A stretch of DNA of 64,000 nucleotides, from the NCBI GenBank assembly GCA_022449455.1, contig JAKUPL010000003.1, positions 186,001 to 250,000 of the forward strand. The letters are read 5' to 3'. A program made the position numbers and the translations under genes. The DNA is from Alcanivorax sp. Lineage in GTDB: Bacteria > Pseudomonadota > Gammaproteobacteria > Pseudomonadales > Alcanivoracaceae. Under the pieces are notes generated by a model that was not told the DNA's origin, did not search any database, and saw only the letters and a list, made by a program, of their open reading frames with translations. Each line of letters begins with the position of its first letter. Positions within the stretch are counted from its first letter, which is position 1. Below are positions 47,836 to 57,015 of this stretch, in pieces.

Positions 47836-50800
47836 CGCTTTTTCCGTTCCCCATGTTCGTTGAGACGCCGCGCGGCCCGGGCGCGCAGCAGCGGCACCAG
47901 GGTGCCCGCGATCAGGACCAGTACAAACAACGCGCACAGCAGCAGCACGTCCGGCCGCTGCCCCAGGGACCAGCGCAGCATGGTCGGCCAATCATTGTGT
48001 CCGTCCGGACGGACCGGATGGATGCGGAAATTCCGCACCACGTCTTCCTCGTCCAGCACCGACAGATCCTCGCCCATCAGCGCGCGCACCTGCTGCTGGT
48101 CCAGGGCCTCCACCAGAGGCGCCAGACCGGAGGCGTCGTTGCTGGTCAGCAGCACCATCTGGCGCTGTTCGTTGAGCGGCGTGTCGTCGGCGATCACGCC
48201 CTGGATCAGGGAGCGGCTGCTCAGGGCACGATCCGCCGGGCCGCGCTGCAGGGATTCACCGTGCAGCACCCATTGCTTCAAGCGCTCCAACAGCGACGGC
48301 GCGCGCACCCGCAGGCGGCCCTCGCTGAGATAGTACGGCGCGCGCACCAGGGTGCGCGCCATCGGGTCATCCAGCGGCACCAGCGCCAGCCAGTGGCGGT
48401 CCGCCACCGCGCGCAGCTGGTCCTCGCCCATGGCCAGGGCCAGCTTGTCGCCCACCACGCCGGTGGATTCCGCCAGCCGCGACACCGCGGTGAAGGCCGC
48501 CCCCAGAGAGGAGAGCGAGGCCTTCTTGGGCAGCACCAGGGCGGTGCGCGCCAGGTCCGCGTAACGGGTGAACGGGAAGCCGGCGGCCACGTACGGCCGC
48601 AGGTTGGGCACCTCCGCCAGGTGCCAGGTCTCGGTGAGATCCAGGGTCGAATCCGGGTACACCTGGCTGACCACGTCGGAGGGCAGCGTCACCGAGCAGG
48701 GGTCGGGGAAGCGATGCGCCAGATTGAAATAGAAGGTCAGTTCGTTCTGGCCGTGAATCAGCGACGGCGGCACCGGCAGCACCGCCTGCTCCTGACGCAA
48801 CGGCCCCATGGCCAGCCCCCACAGGTGCTCGAACAGCCCGCGCCGGGTCACCGGCAGCGAGCCCAGATATTCGCCGTTGAGCGCCACGTCCAGCCGGGAT
48901 TTGTCGGTGTTCAGCCATTCGCCGTCCGGAAAGCGGTAGCGCACCCGCAGCGGCACCGTGTCCCCGGGCCACAGCTCCAGATCCGGAGCCACCTGGAACG
49001 GCACCCGGATCAGCGCCGGGGTAATGCCGCTGACCCGCAGCTGCTCCGGCGGCACCAGATCGCCGAGCCGCAGGGGGATGGCGTCGCCGGCGTTCCAGCG
49101 CGGCGCCGAATAGGGGCGGCTGGGCGCGATGGAGACCGCCTGGGCGGTCATCTGCTCACCGGACAGCACGGTCTGCGGATGAATCAGAAAACGGGCCGCT
49201 TCCACCAGCCCGGCACCGTCCGCCGCCTGCAGCACCAGCAGTTTGCCGCGGGTGCGGGGGTTGTCCGCCATGCGCAGCCCGGGCGCGGCGATGGCGCGGG
49301 GCGCCAGCCCCGGCAGCGGGGTCGCGTCGGTGGTCAGCACCACCGCGTTGTCGTCGGGCAGCTTGTTCACCACCCGGAAACTCAGATCCCGATAGCGGTT
49401 CTGGGCACCGAACCAGGAGGCCACCAGCGCGGCGGCGTGCACCTGTTGCGGGTCGTCCGGATCGGACAGCGCCAGGGTGATGCTGACCGGCCCGGAGGCG
49501 CGCGGATCAAAGAACGGCGAAGGCAGCAGATCCAGGCGGCTGGCCAGCGGCAGGCGTTCCACCGCCAGATTGAGTACCGTGGCCGGCATCACCCGGGCGC
49601 CGATGCGCGGGTCCAGGGGGTTCAGACAGGTCTGGTCCACCACCCCGTAGAGCCGGAAGCCCAGCCGGTTGTGGTCGATCAGCAGCGACGGATTGATGTC
49701 GAAGCGGTGTTCGTGCACCTTGCCGTCGCCTTCGCGCAGGGGAATGCGCTGCACCGGCTCGCCGTTCACCGTCACCACCAGCTCGCCCTGCCCGGCGGCC
49801 AACGCCGGATCATGGCGCAGGCGCAGCACCATGCTGGCCTCCACCACCACCTCGTCGGCGGGCAGCGACACCCCCACCCCGGCCTGGCTGCCGTCGCCGG
49901 TGAGAATCAGGCCGTCGGCCTCGCCCAGTTGCTCCAGGCTGACGCTGCGCGGCTCCGAGGGCACCGGCGCCACCGAGGTGGGCGGCGCCACCGGCGTGAC
50001 CCGGGCGGCCTGGCCTTCCTGGGCCAACGCCGGGCGCACCGCCAGCAGCACCAGTACCGCCACCAGGAACAGCATGGCGATGGGCATGATCCAGCGCCAC
50101 AGCTTGCCCTCGTGGAACACCCGGTTGGCTTCCCGCTCCTCCGGGTCCCGGGACATCAGGTCGGGCAGGAACAGACCCAGCACGCAGCGGGCCACCGGCC
50201 AGAACGCCCGGATCGGGTGATCCTGACGGCGCCGGCCGTCACTCAGCCAGGCGTCCGCCCGGCCCATGACCACGCGCACCAGACGGCGACGCTGGTGCAG
50301 GTCGAGCTGGCCGAAGCGCAGCCGGATGTAGCGGTGGTCGCCGCCCATCAGTTCCGCCGGCAACAGCACCGAGCGACCGTTCATGATCACTTCCACATGC
50401 TCCACCGCCTGGTCCGGCAGGCTGCTCTCCGGATTGCGCAGCCGCCCGCCGGTCATGGACAGGTCCACGGTGCGCGTGGCCAGGGTGTGGCCGCCGTCGA
50501 AATAAAGCGTGGCCGGCAGGTCCAGCTCCACCCGCACCGAGCCGCGCACCTGCCGGCGTTCGCGGGCCACCGCGATGGTGGCCAGCAGGATGAACAGGCT
50601 GAAGCTGCCCCAGAACAGGTTCAGCGACATGACGTCGCGCTGCACGCCGTAGTAGTCGTTCCAGTACCAGCGCACCGCCCCCCAGCCGAGGCCGGCCAGC
50701 AGCAGAAAGGCGGCCACCAGATGCGGCTTCACCGGGTTGACGTCGAAAAAGGTCTCCCTGAGCAGGCCGCCTTTCTCGGTGACGTTGAACTTCCCCGCGC

Positions 50801-52238
50801 GCGGGTTGAAGAAGGTTACCAGGGTCGGCTTGATCAGATGGAAACACAGGGAGGATTCGTAGATCTCGCCCCAGAAGGTGTGGCGGAAGCGGCCATTGAG
50901 CCGCGAGTTGGTATAGATGGCGTGGAACAGGTGCGGCACCGCGTAGGCCAGAATCATCTGCGCCGAGGACGCGATGATGTTCTGACCGATCAGCAGATAG
51001 GCCAGCGGCGCGGTAAGAAACACCACCCTGGGCAACGGAAACATGAAGTGCAGCGCCGCGTTCAGATAACACAGCCGCTGGGCGGCGGTGAGCCCGCGCC
51101 CGAACAGGGGATTGTCGAGACGCAGAATCTGCGTCATGCCGCGGGCCCAGCGGGCACGCTGGCCAATGTGCAGCGACAGGCGCTCGGTGGCCAGGCCGGC
51201 GGCCAGCGGCAGGCCGAGAAAGGCGGTGCGCCAGCCCTTGCGCTGCATTTTCAGCGCGGTGTGGGCGTCCTCGGTAACGGTCTCCACGGCGAAACCGCCC
51301 ACCTCGTCCAGGGCCGCCCGGCGGATCACCGCGCAGGAACCGCAGAAGAAGGTGGCGTTCCAGAAGTCGTTGCCTTTTTGCACCGGGCCGTAGAACAGCT
51401 CGCCTTCCCGGGGCAGCCCCTCGCCCACCGCCAGATTGCGCTCGAACGGATCCTGGGAATAGAAATAGTGCGGCGTCTGCAGCATGGACAGACCCGGGTC
51501 GGTGCAGAATCCGCCCACGGTGCTCTGCAGGAAACCGGAGGTGGGAATGTGATCGCAGTCGAATACGCAGATCAGCTCCCCGTCGGTGAGCTCCATGGCG
51601 TGGTTCAGGTTGCCGGCCTTGGCGTGGTTGTGTTCCTCGCGGGCAATGTAGCCGACGCCGGCCCGGGCGGCGAAGGCGGCGAATTCCTGGCGGCCGCCGT
51701 CATCCAGCAGATAAATGCGGATCTTGTCTTGCGGGTATTCCAGTTCCTGGGCGGCCAGCACCGTGTCCATCACCACCGGCAGGGATTCGTTATAGGTGGG
51801 GATATAAACGTCGACGCGGGGCCACAGGGTCACGTCCTCCGGCATCGGCGTGATGCCCCGTTCCAGCGGAAACAGGGTCTGGATGTAGCCGAAAAACAGG
51901 ATGATCCAGGCGTACAGCTCGGCGGCATAAAGCCCGTAGCCGAGCACATATTCGAAACCGGTCTGGAACACCAGGGTTTCGGTGGTGCGCCAGTACAAAT
52001 AGCGGCTGGACACCACCACCGACAGCAACATCAGGCCCACCGAGGCGCGCCGCGAGTCCGGGCTCAGCCGGTTGACCAGAATCGCCAGCACCGCGCCACA
52101 CAGACCCAGCACGATCTGGTGATTGGCATCCATCGGTGTGGTGATAAAAAAGAACAAAGGCGGTGTCGCCAACAACACCGCCAGAAACAACATTACGCGC
52201 CCACGCAGGGTCCGCCCCCGATCCGTCCTGGCCGTCAT
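47832..52238 (-). CDS. bcsAB: Fused cellulose synthase catalytic/regulatory subunits BcsA-BcsB
   Basis: A 1468-residue fusion. The BcsA part: TM helices, GT2 motifs DD (179-180), DCD (227-229), TED (322-324) and QRARW (360-364), then a PilZ domain with RRQVR and DLSMTGG for c-di-GMP activation. From about residue 720 a BcsB part follows: a TM segment ending in the Ala-rich region near VRPALAQ, two carbohydrate-binding/flavodoxin-like repeats, and a final TM helix (LLLCALFVLVLIAGTLVPLL). Single-chain AcsAB is known from Komagataeibacter. The bcsQ stop lies nine bases upstream; bcsC overlaps downstream. Confidence 0.94.
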   Translation of the reverse strand: MTARTDRGRTLRGRVMLFLAVLLATPPLFFFITTPMDANHQIVLGLCGAVLAILVNRLSPDSRRASVGLMLLSVVVSSRYLYWRTTETLVFQTGFEYVLGYGLYAAELYAWIILFFGYIQTLFPLERGITPMPEDVTLWPRVDVYIPTYNESLPVVMDTVLAAQELEYPQDKIRIYLLDDGGRQEFAAFAARAGVGYIAREEHNHAKAGNLNHAMELTDGELICVFDCDHIPTSGFLQSTVGGFCTDPGLSMLQTPHYFYSQDPFERNLAVGEGLPREGELFYGPVQKGNDFWNATFFCGSCAVIRRAALDEVGGFAVETVTEDAHTALKMQRKGWRTAFLGLPLAAGLATERLSLHIGQRARWARGMTQILRLDNPLFGRGLTAAQRLCYLNAALHFMFPLPRVVFLTAPLAYLLIGQNIIASSAQMILAYAVPHLFHAIYTNSRLNGRFRHTFWGEIYESSLCFHLIKPTLVTFFNPRAGKFNVTEKGGLLRETFFDVNPVKPHLVAAFLLLAGLGWGAVRWYWNDYYGVQRDVMSLNLFWGSFSLFILLATIAVARERRQVRGSVRVELDLPATLYFDGGHTLATRTVDLSMTGGRLRNPESSLPDQAVEHVEVIMNGRSVLLPAELMGGDHRYIRLRFGQLDLHQRRRLVRVVMGRADAWLSDGRRRQDHPIRAFWPVARCVLGLFLPDLMSRDPEEREANRVFHEGKLWRWIMPIAMLFLVAVLVLLAVRPALAQEGQAARVTPVAPPTSVAPVPSEPRSVSLEQLGEADGLILTGDGSQAGVGVSLPADEVVVEASMVLRLRHDPALAAGQGELVVTVNGEPVQRIPLREGDGKVHEHRFDINPSLLIDHNRLGFRLYGVVDQTCLNPLDPRIGARVMPATVLNLAVERLPLASRLDLLPSPFFDPRASGPVSITLALSDPDDPQQVHAAALVASWFGAQNRYRDLSFRVVNKLPDDNAVVLTTDATPLPGLAPRAIAAPGLRMADNPRTRGKLLVLQAADGAGLVEAARFLIHPQTVLSGEQMTAQAVSIAPSRPYSAPRWNAGDAIPLRLGDLVPPEQLRVSGITPALIRVPFQVAPDLELWPGDTVPLRVRYRFPDGEWLNTDKSRLDVALNGEYLGSLPVTRRGLFEHLWGLAMGPLRQEQAVLPVPPSLIHGQNELTFYFNLAHRFPDPCSVTLPSDVVSQVYPDSTLDLTETWHLAEVPNLRPYVAAGFPFTRYADLARTALVLPKKASLSSLGAAFTAVSRLAESTGVVGDKLALAMGEDQLRAVADRHWLALVPLDDPMARTLVRAPYYLSEGRLRVRAPSLLERLKQWVLHGESLQRGPADRALSSRSLIQGVIADDTPLNEQRQMVLLTSNDASGLAPLVEALDQQQVRALMGEDLSVLDEEDVVRNFRIHPVRPDGHNDWPTMLRWSLGQRPDVLLLCALFVLVLIAGTLVPLLRARAARRLNEHGERKKR

Positions 52239-52247
52239 TGAAACCCC

Positions 52248-53042
52248 TCAGGAAGCGCCGCCCGGCACCTCAACCACGGCGGTCCCGTCCATTTCCGCCA
52301 ATTGTTCAAGTATACGAGCCACACAACGGGAAATGTCCGCCGCGCCTCTGGAGTTCGGCGCTTGTTCGAACACCGATCGCTGCCGGCTGTTGGCCTCGGG
52401 AAAGGCCTCGTCGTGGTGGATCAACCCAAGCAACTCACTACCGTGGCGCTGGGCGATAAAATCGGTGATTTGCGTATTCAGCCGCCGCCGTGGATCGACC
52501 TGGTTCAGCACATAGCCATGGTGGCTGTCGGCGGGCACGTCCTCGGGATAGAAGTGTCCTTCTTCCACCCGGGGCAGCAACGACACGGAGGCGGAGTCGG
52601 CCAGCAGCACGGTGATACGGAGGTCCGCCAGGCGGCTCACCGCCCACAGCGCATTGGAGTCCCCCGGCGGCAGATCGGCGATCACCACCGTGCCCGGCGT
52701 GGCGGTCAGCGACGCCATCGGCCGCTCCAGAAAGCCCGGCTGCTCCAGCGCCCGGTCAAAAGCGCGCCGCTCTTCCCGGGGGACGTCGCCATAGGCCAGC
52801 AAATGCACGCCCTCCGCCACCGGCCGCGCCAGGGTACGCCAGTCGTCGGTCTCCACCGCATCGTGCACATAGCCGTCGCCGTCGTTCAACGGCACGCCGA
52901 AATGCAGACGCAGGGCATTCTGGGCGTCGAAATCCACCACCACCACGCGGTAACCGAGACGACGGATGCCGTAGGCCAGATTGGCGACACAGGTGGTCTT
53001 ACCCACGCCGCCCTTGGGGGAAACGACCGAAATCAACGCCAT
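52248..53042 (-). CDS. bcsQ: Cellulose biosynthesis protein BcsQ (MinD/ParA-like ATPase)
   Basis: A 264-residue deviant Walker A ATPase: SPKGGVGKTTCVANLAYG (residues 8-25), VVVVDFDAQNALRLHFG, and IADLPPGD as the Walker B region. BcsQ proteins act in localisation and activity of the synthase at the pole. ATG 53042 overlaps the bcsP end by 10 bases. Confidence 0.9.
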   Translation of the reverse strand: MALISVVSPKGGVGKTTCVANLAYGIRRLGYRVVVVDFDAQNALRLHFGVPLNDGDGYVHDAVETDDWRTLARPVAEGVHLLAYGDVPREERRAFDRALEQPGFLERPMASLTATPGTVVIADLPPGDSNALWAVSRLADLRITVLLADSASVSLLPRVEEGHFYPEDVPADSHHGYVLNQVDPRRRLNTQITDFIAQRHGSELLGLIHHDEAFPEANSRQRSVFEQAPNSRGAADISRCVARILEQLAEMDGTAVVEVPGGAS

Positions 53043-53500
53043 TCATCAAACCCTGACGGACGATTCATGGCCTGACGTTCAGCGATGCGGCGCAGCAGCG
53101 CTTTCAGCGGGGTGCCGTTGTAGGCACCGCTGACCGCCTCGGTGGCATGCTCCGGCTGACCGGACAGCAACGAGCGAAACCGCGGGCGCACCGGCGCCGC
53201 TTCCGGTGGCGCGGCTTCCGGCGCCACTGGTCGGGTGGCGGTGGGCACCGCCGTGCTGGCCGTGGCCACCGGTTCCGGCGCCGCGCTGGCCAAGGCGGCG
53301 GGCGGCGCCGCCACAGTCCGCCCCTCCGGCTCCACCGCCGGGGCCGGTTTCTTGCCAGCCACCTGATCCAGCAGTGTCCAGCCGGAATCACGCGCGGGCT
53401 CGGCGGCGGGCTGGGACCGGCCACCTACGCGTCTGATTTTGAAATCCTTTTCCCCCGCCTTCTTCCTGAAGCCAGCCTGCTCATCGTAGGGCTTTGTCAT
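53033..53500 (-). CDS. bcsP: BcsP-like cellulose biosynthesis protein (first gene of the operon)
   Basis: A 155-residue, low-complexity protein. It has a charged N-terminus, a short block SGWTLLDQVAGKK, a long Ala/Pro-rich middle, and a C-terminal block TPLKALLRRIAERQA. This layout and its position before bcsQ match BcsP-type proteins of proteobacterial bcs operons. The start codon ATG 53500 has only a weak ribosome site (AAAAGT). A perfect CRP-type site is centred 44 bp upstream. Confidence 0.72.
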   Translation of the reverse strand: MTKPYDEQAGFRKKAGEKDFKIRRVGGRSQPAAEPARDSGWTLLDQVAGKKPAPAVEPEGRTVAAPPAALASAAPEPVATASTAVPTATRPVAPEAAPPEAAPVRPRFRSLLSGQPEHATEAVSGAYNGTPLKALLRRIAERQAMNRPSGFDEWR

Positions 53501-53536
53501 TACTTTTTATCCCGCAGCACGGAAGAATGAAAAAAA

Positions 53537-53552
53537 TGTGATATTGCTCACA
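53537..53552 (-). promoter_or_regulatory. Perfect CRP/Vfr-type binding site upstream of bcsP
   Basis: TGTGA-TATTGC-TCACA matches the CRP consensus exactly. The centre is about 44 bp from the bcsP ATG, and a GATAAA hexamer (53507-53512, minus strand) lies between. The spacing would put a class II start point almost at the ATG, so the site may act at a nearby promoter in another way or repress. The 238-bp gap (53501-53738) contains no gene. Confidence 0.7.
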
Positions 53553-53738
53553 CTTTGCTCACGGCGCAGAGCGTACAGAAAAACACCGATTTTGTACATA
53601 CAGTAACCAATTGTTTCCCTGACTCACATCAAATCAATAGGTTAGGAGCGCCGATGATGCGAGCGCCGGCGTGAACGAACAGTGAGAGAGTAACGAAGAG
53701 GACGGGAGATTTCAGTGAAGGGATGTAAACACTGATGA

Positions 53739-55679
53739 CTAGTGCAGCGGCCCGGCGGCGATCTTGTCGTCCGCGGTGGCCGGGCGTGGGCCCACCAGCG
53801 CCGGCGGCGCGCACCGGTAACCGCACACATGCTCGCGCAGCAGCGCCTTGACCGCCTCGCCATCGCCACTTTCCAGCGCCGCGCGAAAGGCGTCCAGCGC
53901 GGCCAGGAGTTGCTCCATGCCGAGCATCTCCTCGCTGGCCTGCATGATCATTTCATGACGGGTACCGCTGGCGCACTCACCGATCAGTAACTCTTCATAG
54001 AGCTTTTCGCCGGGCCGCAGGCCGGAGAAGACGATCTCGATATCACCGTCCGGATGGTGCTCGTCGCGCACGGTGAGGCCCATCAGATGCACCATGGCGT
54101 GGGCCAGGTCCAGAATCCGCACCGGCTCGCCCATGTCCAGCACGAACACCTCGCCGCCCCGGGCCATGGCGCCGGCCTGGATCACCAGCTGGGCCGCTTC
54201 CGGGATGGTCATGAAATAGCGGATCACATCCGGGTGGGTGACGGTGACCGGCCCGCCCCGGGTGATCTGGTCGCGGAACAGCGGCACCACCGAGCCGGAG
54301 GAGCCCAGCACATTGCCGAACCGCACCATGGAGAACACCGTGGCGCTGCCGCGCGCGGCCATGCCTTGCAGCAACAGTTCCGCGAAGCGCTTGGTGGCGC
54401 CCATCACATTGGTGGGCCGCACCGCCTTGTCCGTGGAGATCAGAATGAAGTGTTTGACCCCGGCGGCCTCGGCACCCTCCGCCGCTTCCAGGGTGCCGAG
54501 CACGTTGTTGCGCAGGCCGGCCACCGGGTTGTCCTCGATCATCGGCACATGTTTATAGGCGGCGGCGTGATAAAGCGTGTCCACGCCGTGGGCCTCGCAC
54601 AGACGCCGTACATGGCCGCGGTTGACCACCGAGCCCAGCGCCGGGATCAGCTCGATATGGCGGCCGGCCAGCTTGAGCTTGTCGCGCAGTTCCCGCTCGA
54701 TGTCGTACAGCGCCACTTCGCTCTGCTCGAACAGAATCAACCGGCGCGGGCCGATCAACAGGATCTGCCGGCACAATTCCGAGCCAATGGAGCCGCCGGC
54801 GCCGGTCACCAGCACGCTCTTGTCGCGGATGCAGTAACTGAGCAGGTCCTCCCGGGGCGGCACCGGGTCGCGGCCCAGCAGGTCCTCGATGGCCACGTCC
54901 TTGATCTCGTCCAGGCGCGCCTTGCCGGTGGCGATATCGGCGAAGGTGGGCACCGTCTGCACGCGCACGTCCAGGGTTTCCAGCCAGGTGACCAGCGCCA
55001 TGCGCCGGTGGCGCGGCAGCGACGGCATGGCCAGCAGCACCGAACGCACCCGCCCCGCCGCCACCAGCTGGCGCAGCCGGTCCCGGTCGCCCACTTCCAC
55101 GCCGGACAGCAGCGTGCCCTGCTTGCTGCGGGAGTCGTCCACCACCATCACGGGCTGCAATTCGCGGCCCGCCTGCAGCGCCCGCACCAGCTGGGCGCCG
55201 GCGGACCCGGCGCCGAACACCGCCACCGGCTCCCGGTTGGGGTTGTTGGCCATGGCGTTGAGCAGGAAGCGGCGCGCCAGGGTGCGGCTGACGCCCAGGT
55301 AGAGCACCGCCAGCACCCAGAAGATCATCAGAATCGAGCGCGGCAGCCAGGCGTTGGTCATGTAGACCATGGCGGCCAGGGTGACCACCGCGCCGGACAT
55401 GCCGAACAGCACCGACCACACCGCCTCGGTACCCTGATAACGGACGATGGATCGGTAGAACCCGCAGGCATAGAGGAAGCCCAGCGGCACCAGGGCGCTG
55501 GCGGCGATCAGCCACAACGGCTCCACCGGCACCAGAAAACTGCTGAACCGCAGTGCGAACGCCATCCACAGCAGCACCGGCAGCGCCAACGCGTCCGCCA
55601 CCAGCATGATGGCGCGCTTTTGCCAGCGGGAGCTGCGCAGCAGTCGTGCGCCCACTCGTTGCAGCAGGGGTGAATTCAT
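53739..55679 (-). CDS. Membrane nucleotide-sugar 4,6-dehydratase (WbpM/CapD/PglF family)
   Basis: A 646-residue protein. Four TM helices span about residues 20-140, followed by a CoA-binding-like Rossmann domain (VAVFGAGSAGAQLVRAL) and a second SDR domain (VLVTGAGGSIGSELC). The family active-site region is STDKAVRPTNVMGATKR, and the C-terminal FSGLRPGEKLYEELL is characteristic. Such enzymes convert UDP-GlcNAc to the 4-keto-6-deoxy sugar for bacillosamine, QuiNAc or FucNAc-type residues. It starts the surface-glycan block. The next upstream gene on this strand is an aminotransferase. Confidence 0.92.
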   Translation of the reverse strand: MNSPLLQRVGARLLRSSRWQKRAIMLVADALALPVLLWMAFALRFSSFLVPVEPLWLIAASALVPLGFLYACGFYRSIVRYQGTEAVWSVLFGMSGAVVTLAAMVYMTNAWLPRSILMIFWVLAVLYLGVSRTLARRFLLNAMANNPNREPVAVFGAGSAGAQLVRALQAGRELQPVMVVDDSRSKQGTLLSGVEVGDRDRLRQLVAAGRVRSVLLAMPSLPRHRRMALVTWLETLDVRVQTVPTFADIATGKARLDEIKDVAIEDLLGRDPVPPREDLLSYCIRDKSVLVTGAGGSIGSELCRQILLIGPRRLILFEQSEVALYDIERELRDKLKLAGRHIELIPALGSVVNRGHVRRLCEAHGVDTLYHAAAYKHVPMIEDNPVAGLRNNVLGTLEAAEGAEAAGVKHFILISTDKAVRPTNVMGATKRFAELLLQGMAARGSATVFSMVRFGNVLGSSGSVVPLFRDQITRGGPVTVTHPDVIRYFMTIPEAAQLVIQAGAMARGGEVFVLDMGEPVRILDLAHAMVHLMGLTVRDEHHPDGDIEIVFSGLRPGEKLYEELLIGECASGTRHEMIMQASEEMLGMEQLLAALDAFRAALESGDGEAVKALLREHVCGYRCAPPALVGPRPATADDKIAAGPLH

Positions 55680-55745
55680 CGCGGACCGTGGAATGGCTTG
55701 GAAAACCGCACGTTAGCAGAGGTTTTTGTAAATTTCAGCAAAATG

Positions 55746-56936
55746 TCACCGTGGGTCGCTTGCGCCGGTGGCTCGCGTCATGACCTCGGCCAGCGCCGTG
55801 ACGGTGCGCGCCAGGTGGCCCTCGTCCAGGGTCGGGTGCACCAGGAACATCAGGCTGGTCTCGCCCAGCTCGCGGGCCACCGGCAGCGGCGCCGGCGGCG
55901 CCAGGCCGCGATCCTGGAAACACTTCTCCAGGTACACCTCGGAGCAGGACCCGGAAAAACAGGGCACCTCGCGCGCCACCACCTCGTTCATGATGCGATC
56001 CCGGTCCCAGCCCGGAGCCAGCGCCGCCGGCTCCACGAACACATAGGCTTTATAGCCGGCGTGCCCCACCGCCGCCGGCGGCGCCGGTACGCGCAACCCG
56101 GGCATCGACCGGGCGGCACCCCAGAGGGTGTCGCAATGGGCCCGGCGGGTGCGGGTCCAGTCCGCCATGCGCGCCAGTTGCAGGCGGCCGATCACCGCCT
56201 GCATCTCGGTGAGACGGGCGTTGGTGCCCAGGCCCTCGTGGAGCCAGCGGAAGCCCGGCGGGTGGTCGCGCTCGTAGACCTCCGCCCAGCTCTTGCCATG
56301 GTCCTTGGCGCTCCAGATCCGTGACCACAGGTTCCGATCGTTGACCGTGATCATGCCGCCCTCGCCGCCGGTGGACATGATCTTGTCCTGGCAGAACGAC
56401 CAGCAGCCCACATCGCCGAGCCCGCCCACCGGCCGGCCGTTCCAAGTGGCGCCGTGGGCCTGGGCGCAGTCTTCCACCACGCGCAGATCATGGCGCCGGG
56501 CCAGGTCCATCAGCGCGTCCATATCGCAGGGCCAGCCCGCCAGGTGTACCGCCACCACCGCCCGGGTGCGCGGTGTGAGCACCGCCTCCACGGTGGCGGC
56601 GGTGAGGTTCTGGCTGTCCCGGTCGATGTCGGCGAACACCGGCGTGGCGCCCACATTGATCACCGCGCTGGCGGACGCCACGAAGGTACGTGGCGGCACC
56701 ACCACTTCATCACCGGGCCCCAGGCCCAGCGCCCGCAGGGCCAGCTCCAGGGCCACGGTGCCGTTGGCCACGGCGACCGCGTGTTCGGTGCCGGCGAAGG
56801 CGGCGAATTCCCGCTCGAACTGGCGGGCTTCGTCGCCGGTCCAGTAGTTCACCCGGTTGGACAGCAACACGCGGCGCACCGCGTCCGCTTCTTCCTCGGT
56901 GAAGGACGGCCAGGGGGGAAAGGGTCCGTTGAGCAT
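55746..56936 (-). CDS. DegT/DnrJ/EryC1/StrS-family aminotransferase
   Basis: A 396-residue PLP-dependent sugar aminotransferase. Motifs: ANGTVALELALRALGLGPGDEVVVP (split over residues about 53-77), VEDCAQAHGATW and the PLP lysine in SFCQDKIMSTGGEGGM. It would aminate a 4-keto sugar made by the neighbouring WbpM-like enzyme. I used ATG 56936 (MLNGPFPPWPSF); extra in-frame codons to 56990 are unsupported. Sugar product not deducible; no acetyltransferase is adjacent. Confidence 0.9.
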   Translation of the reverse strand: MLNGPFPPWPSFTEEEADAVRRVLLSNRVNYWTGDEARQFEREFAAFAGTEHAVAVANGTVALELALRALGLGPGDEVVVPPRTFVASASAVINVGATPVFADIDRDSQNLTAATVEAVLTPRTRAVVAVHLAGWPCDMDALMDLARRHDLRVVEDCAQAHGATWNGRPVGGLGDVGCWSFCQDKIMSTGGEGGMITVNDRNLWSRIWSAKDHGKSWAEVYERDHPPGFRWLHEGLGTNARLTEMQAVIGRLQLARMADWTRTRRAHCDTLWGAARSMPGLRVPAPPAAVGHAGYKAYVFVEPAALAPGWDRDRIMNEVVAREVPCFSGSCSEVYLEKCFQDRGLAPPAPLPVARELGETSLMFLVHPTLDEGHLARTVTALAEVMTRATGASDPR

Positions 56937-57000
56937 AAACAGAAGGCGCCGGGTTCGGTGGTATTCAGGAAAGGCGCGAGAATAGCACACTCCCCCTCTC

Positions 57001-57015
57001 CTGTAGGAGCGGCCG
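57001..57015. repeat. Single REP-like half element
   Basis: CTGTAGGAGCGGCCG carries the GTAGGAGCG core of the larger palindromes. It abuts the stop codon (57016-57018) of the WecA/WbpL-like gene. No paired arm is present. Confidence 0.55.

Noticed and set aside
47853-52241. Long plus-strand open frame of 1462 codons opposite bcsAB
   Set aside because: It is rich in Gln, His, Arg and Gly, as is typical for the antisense of high-GC coding sequence, and bcsAB has complete catalytic motifs.
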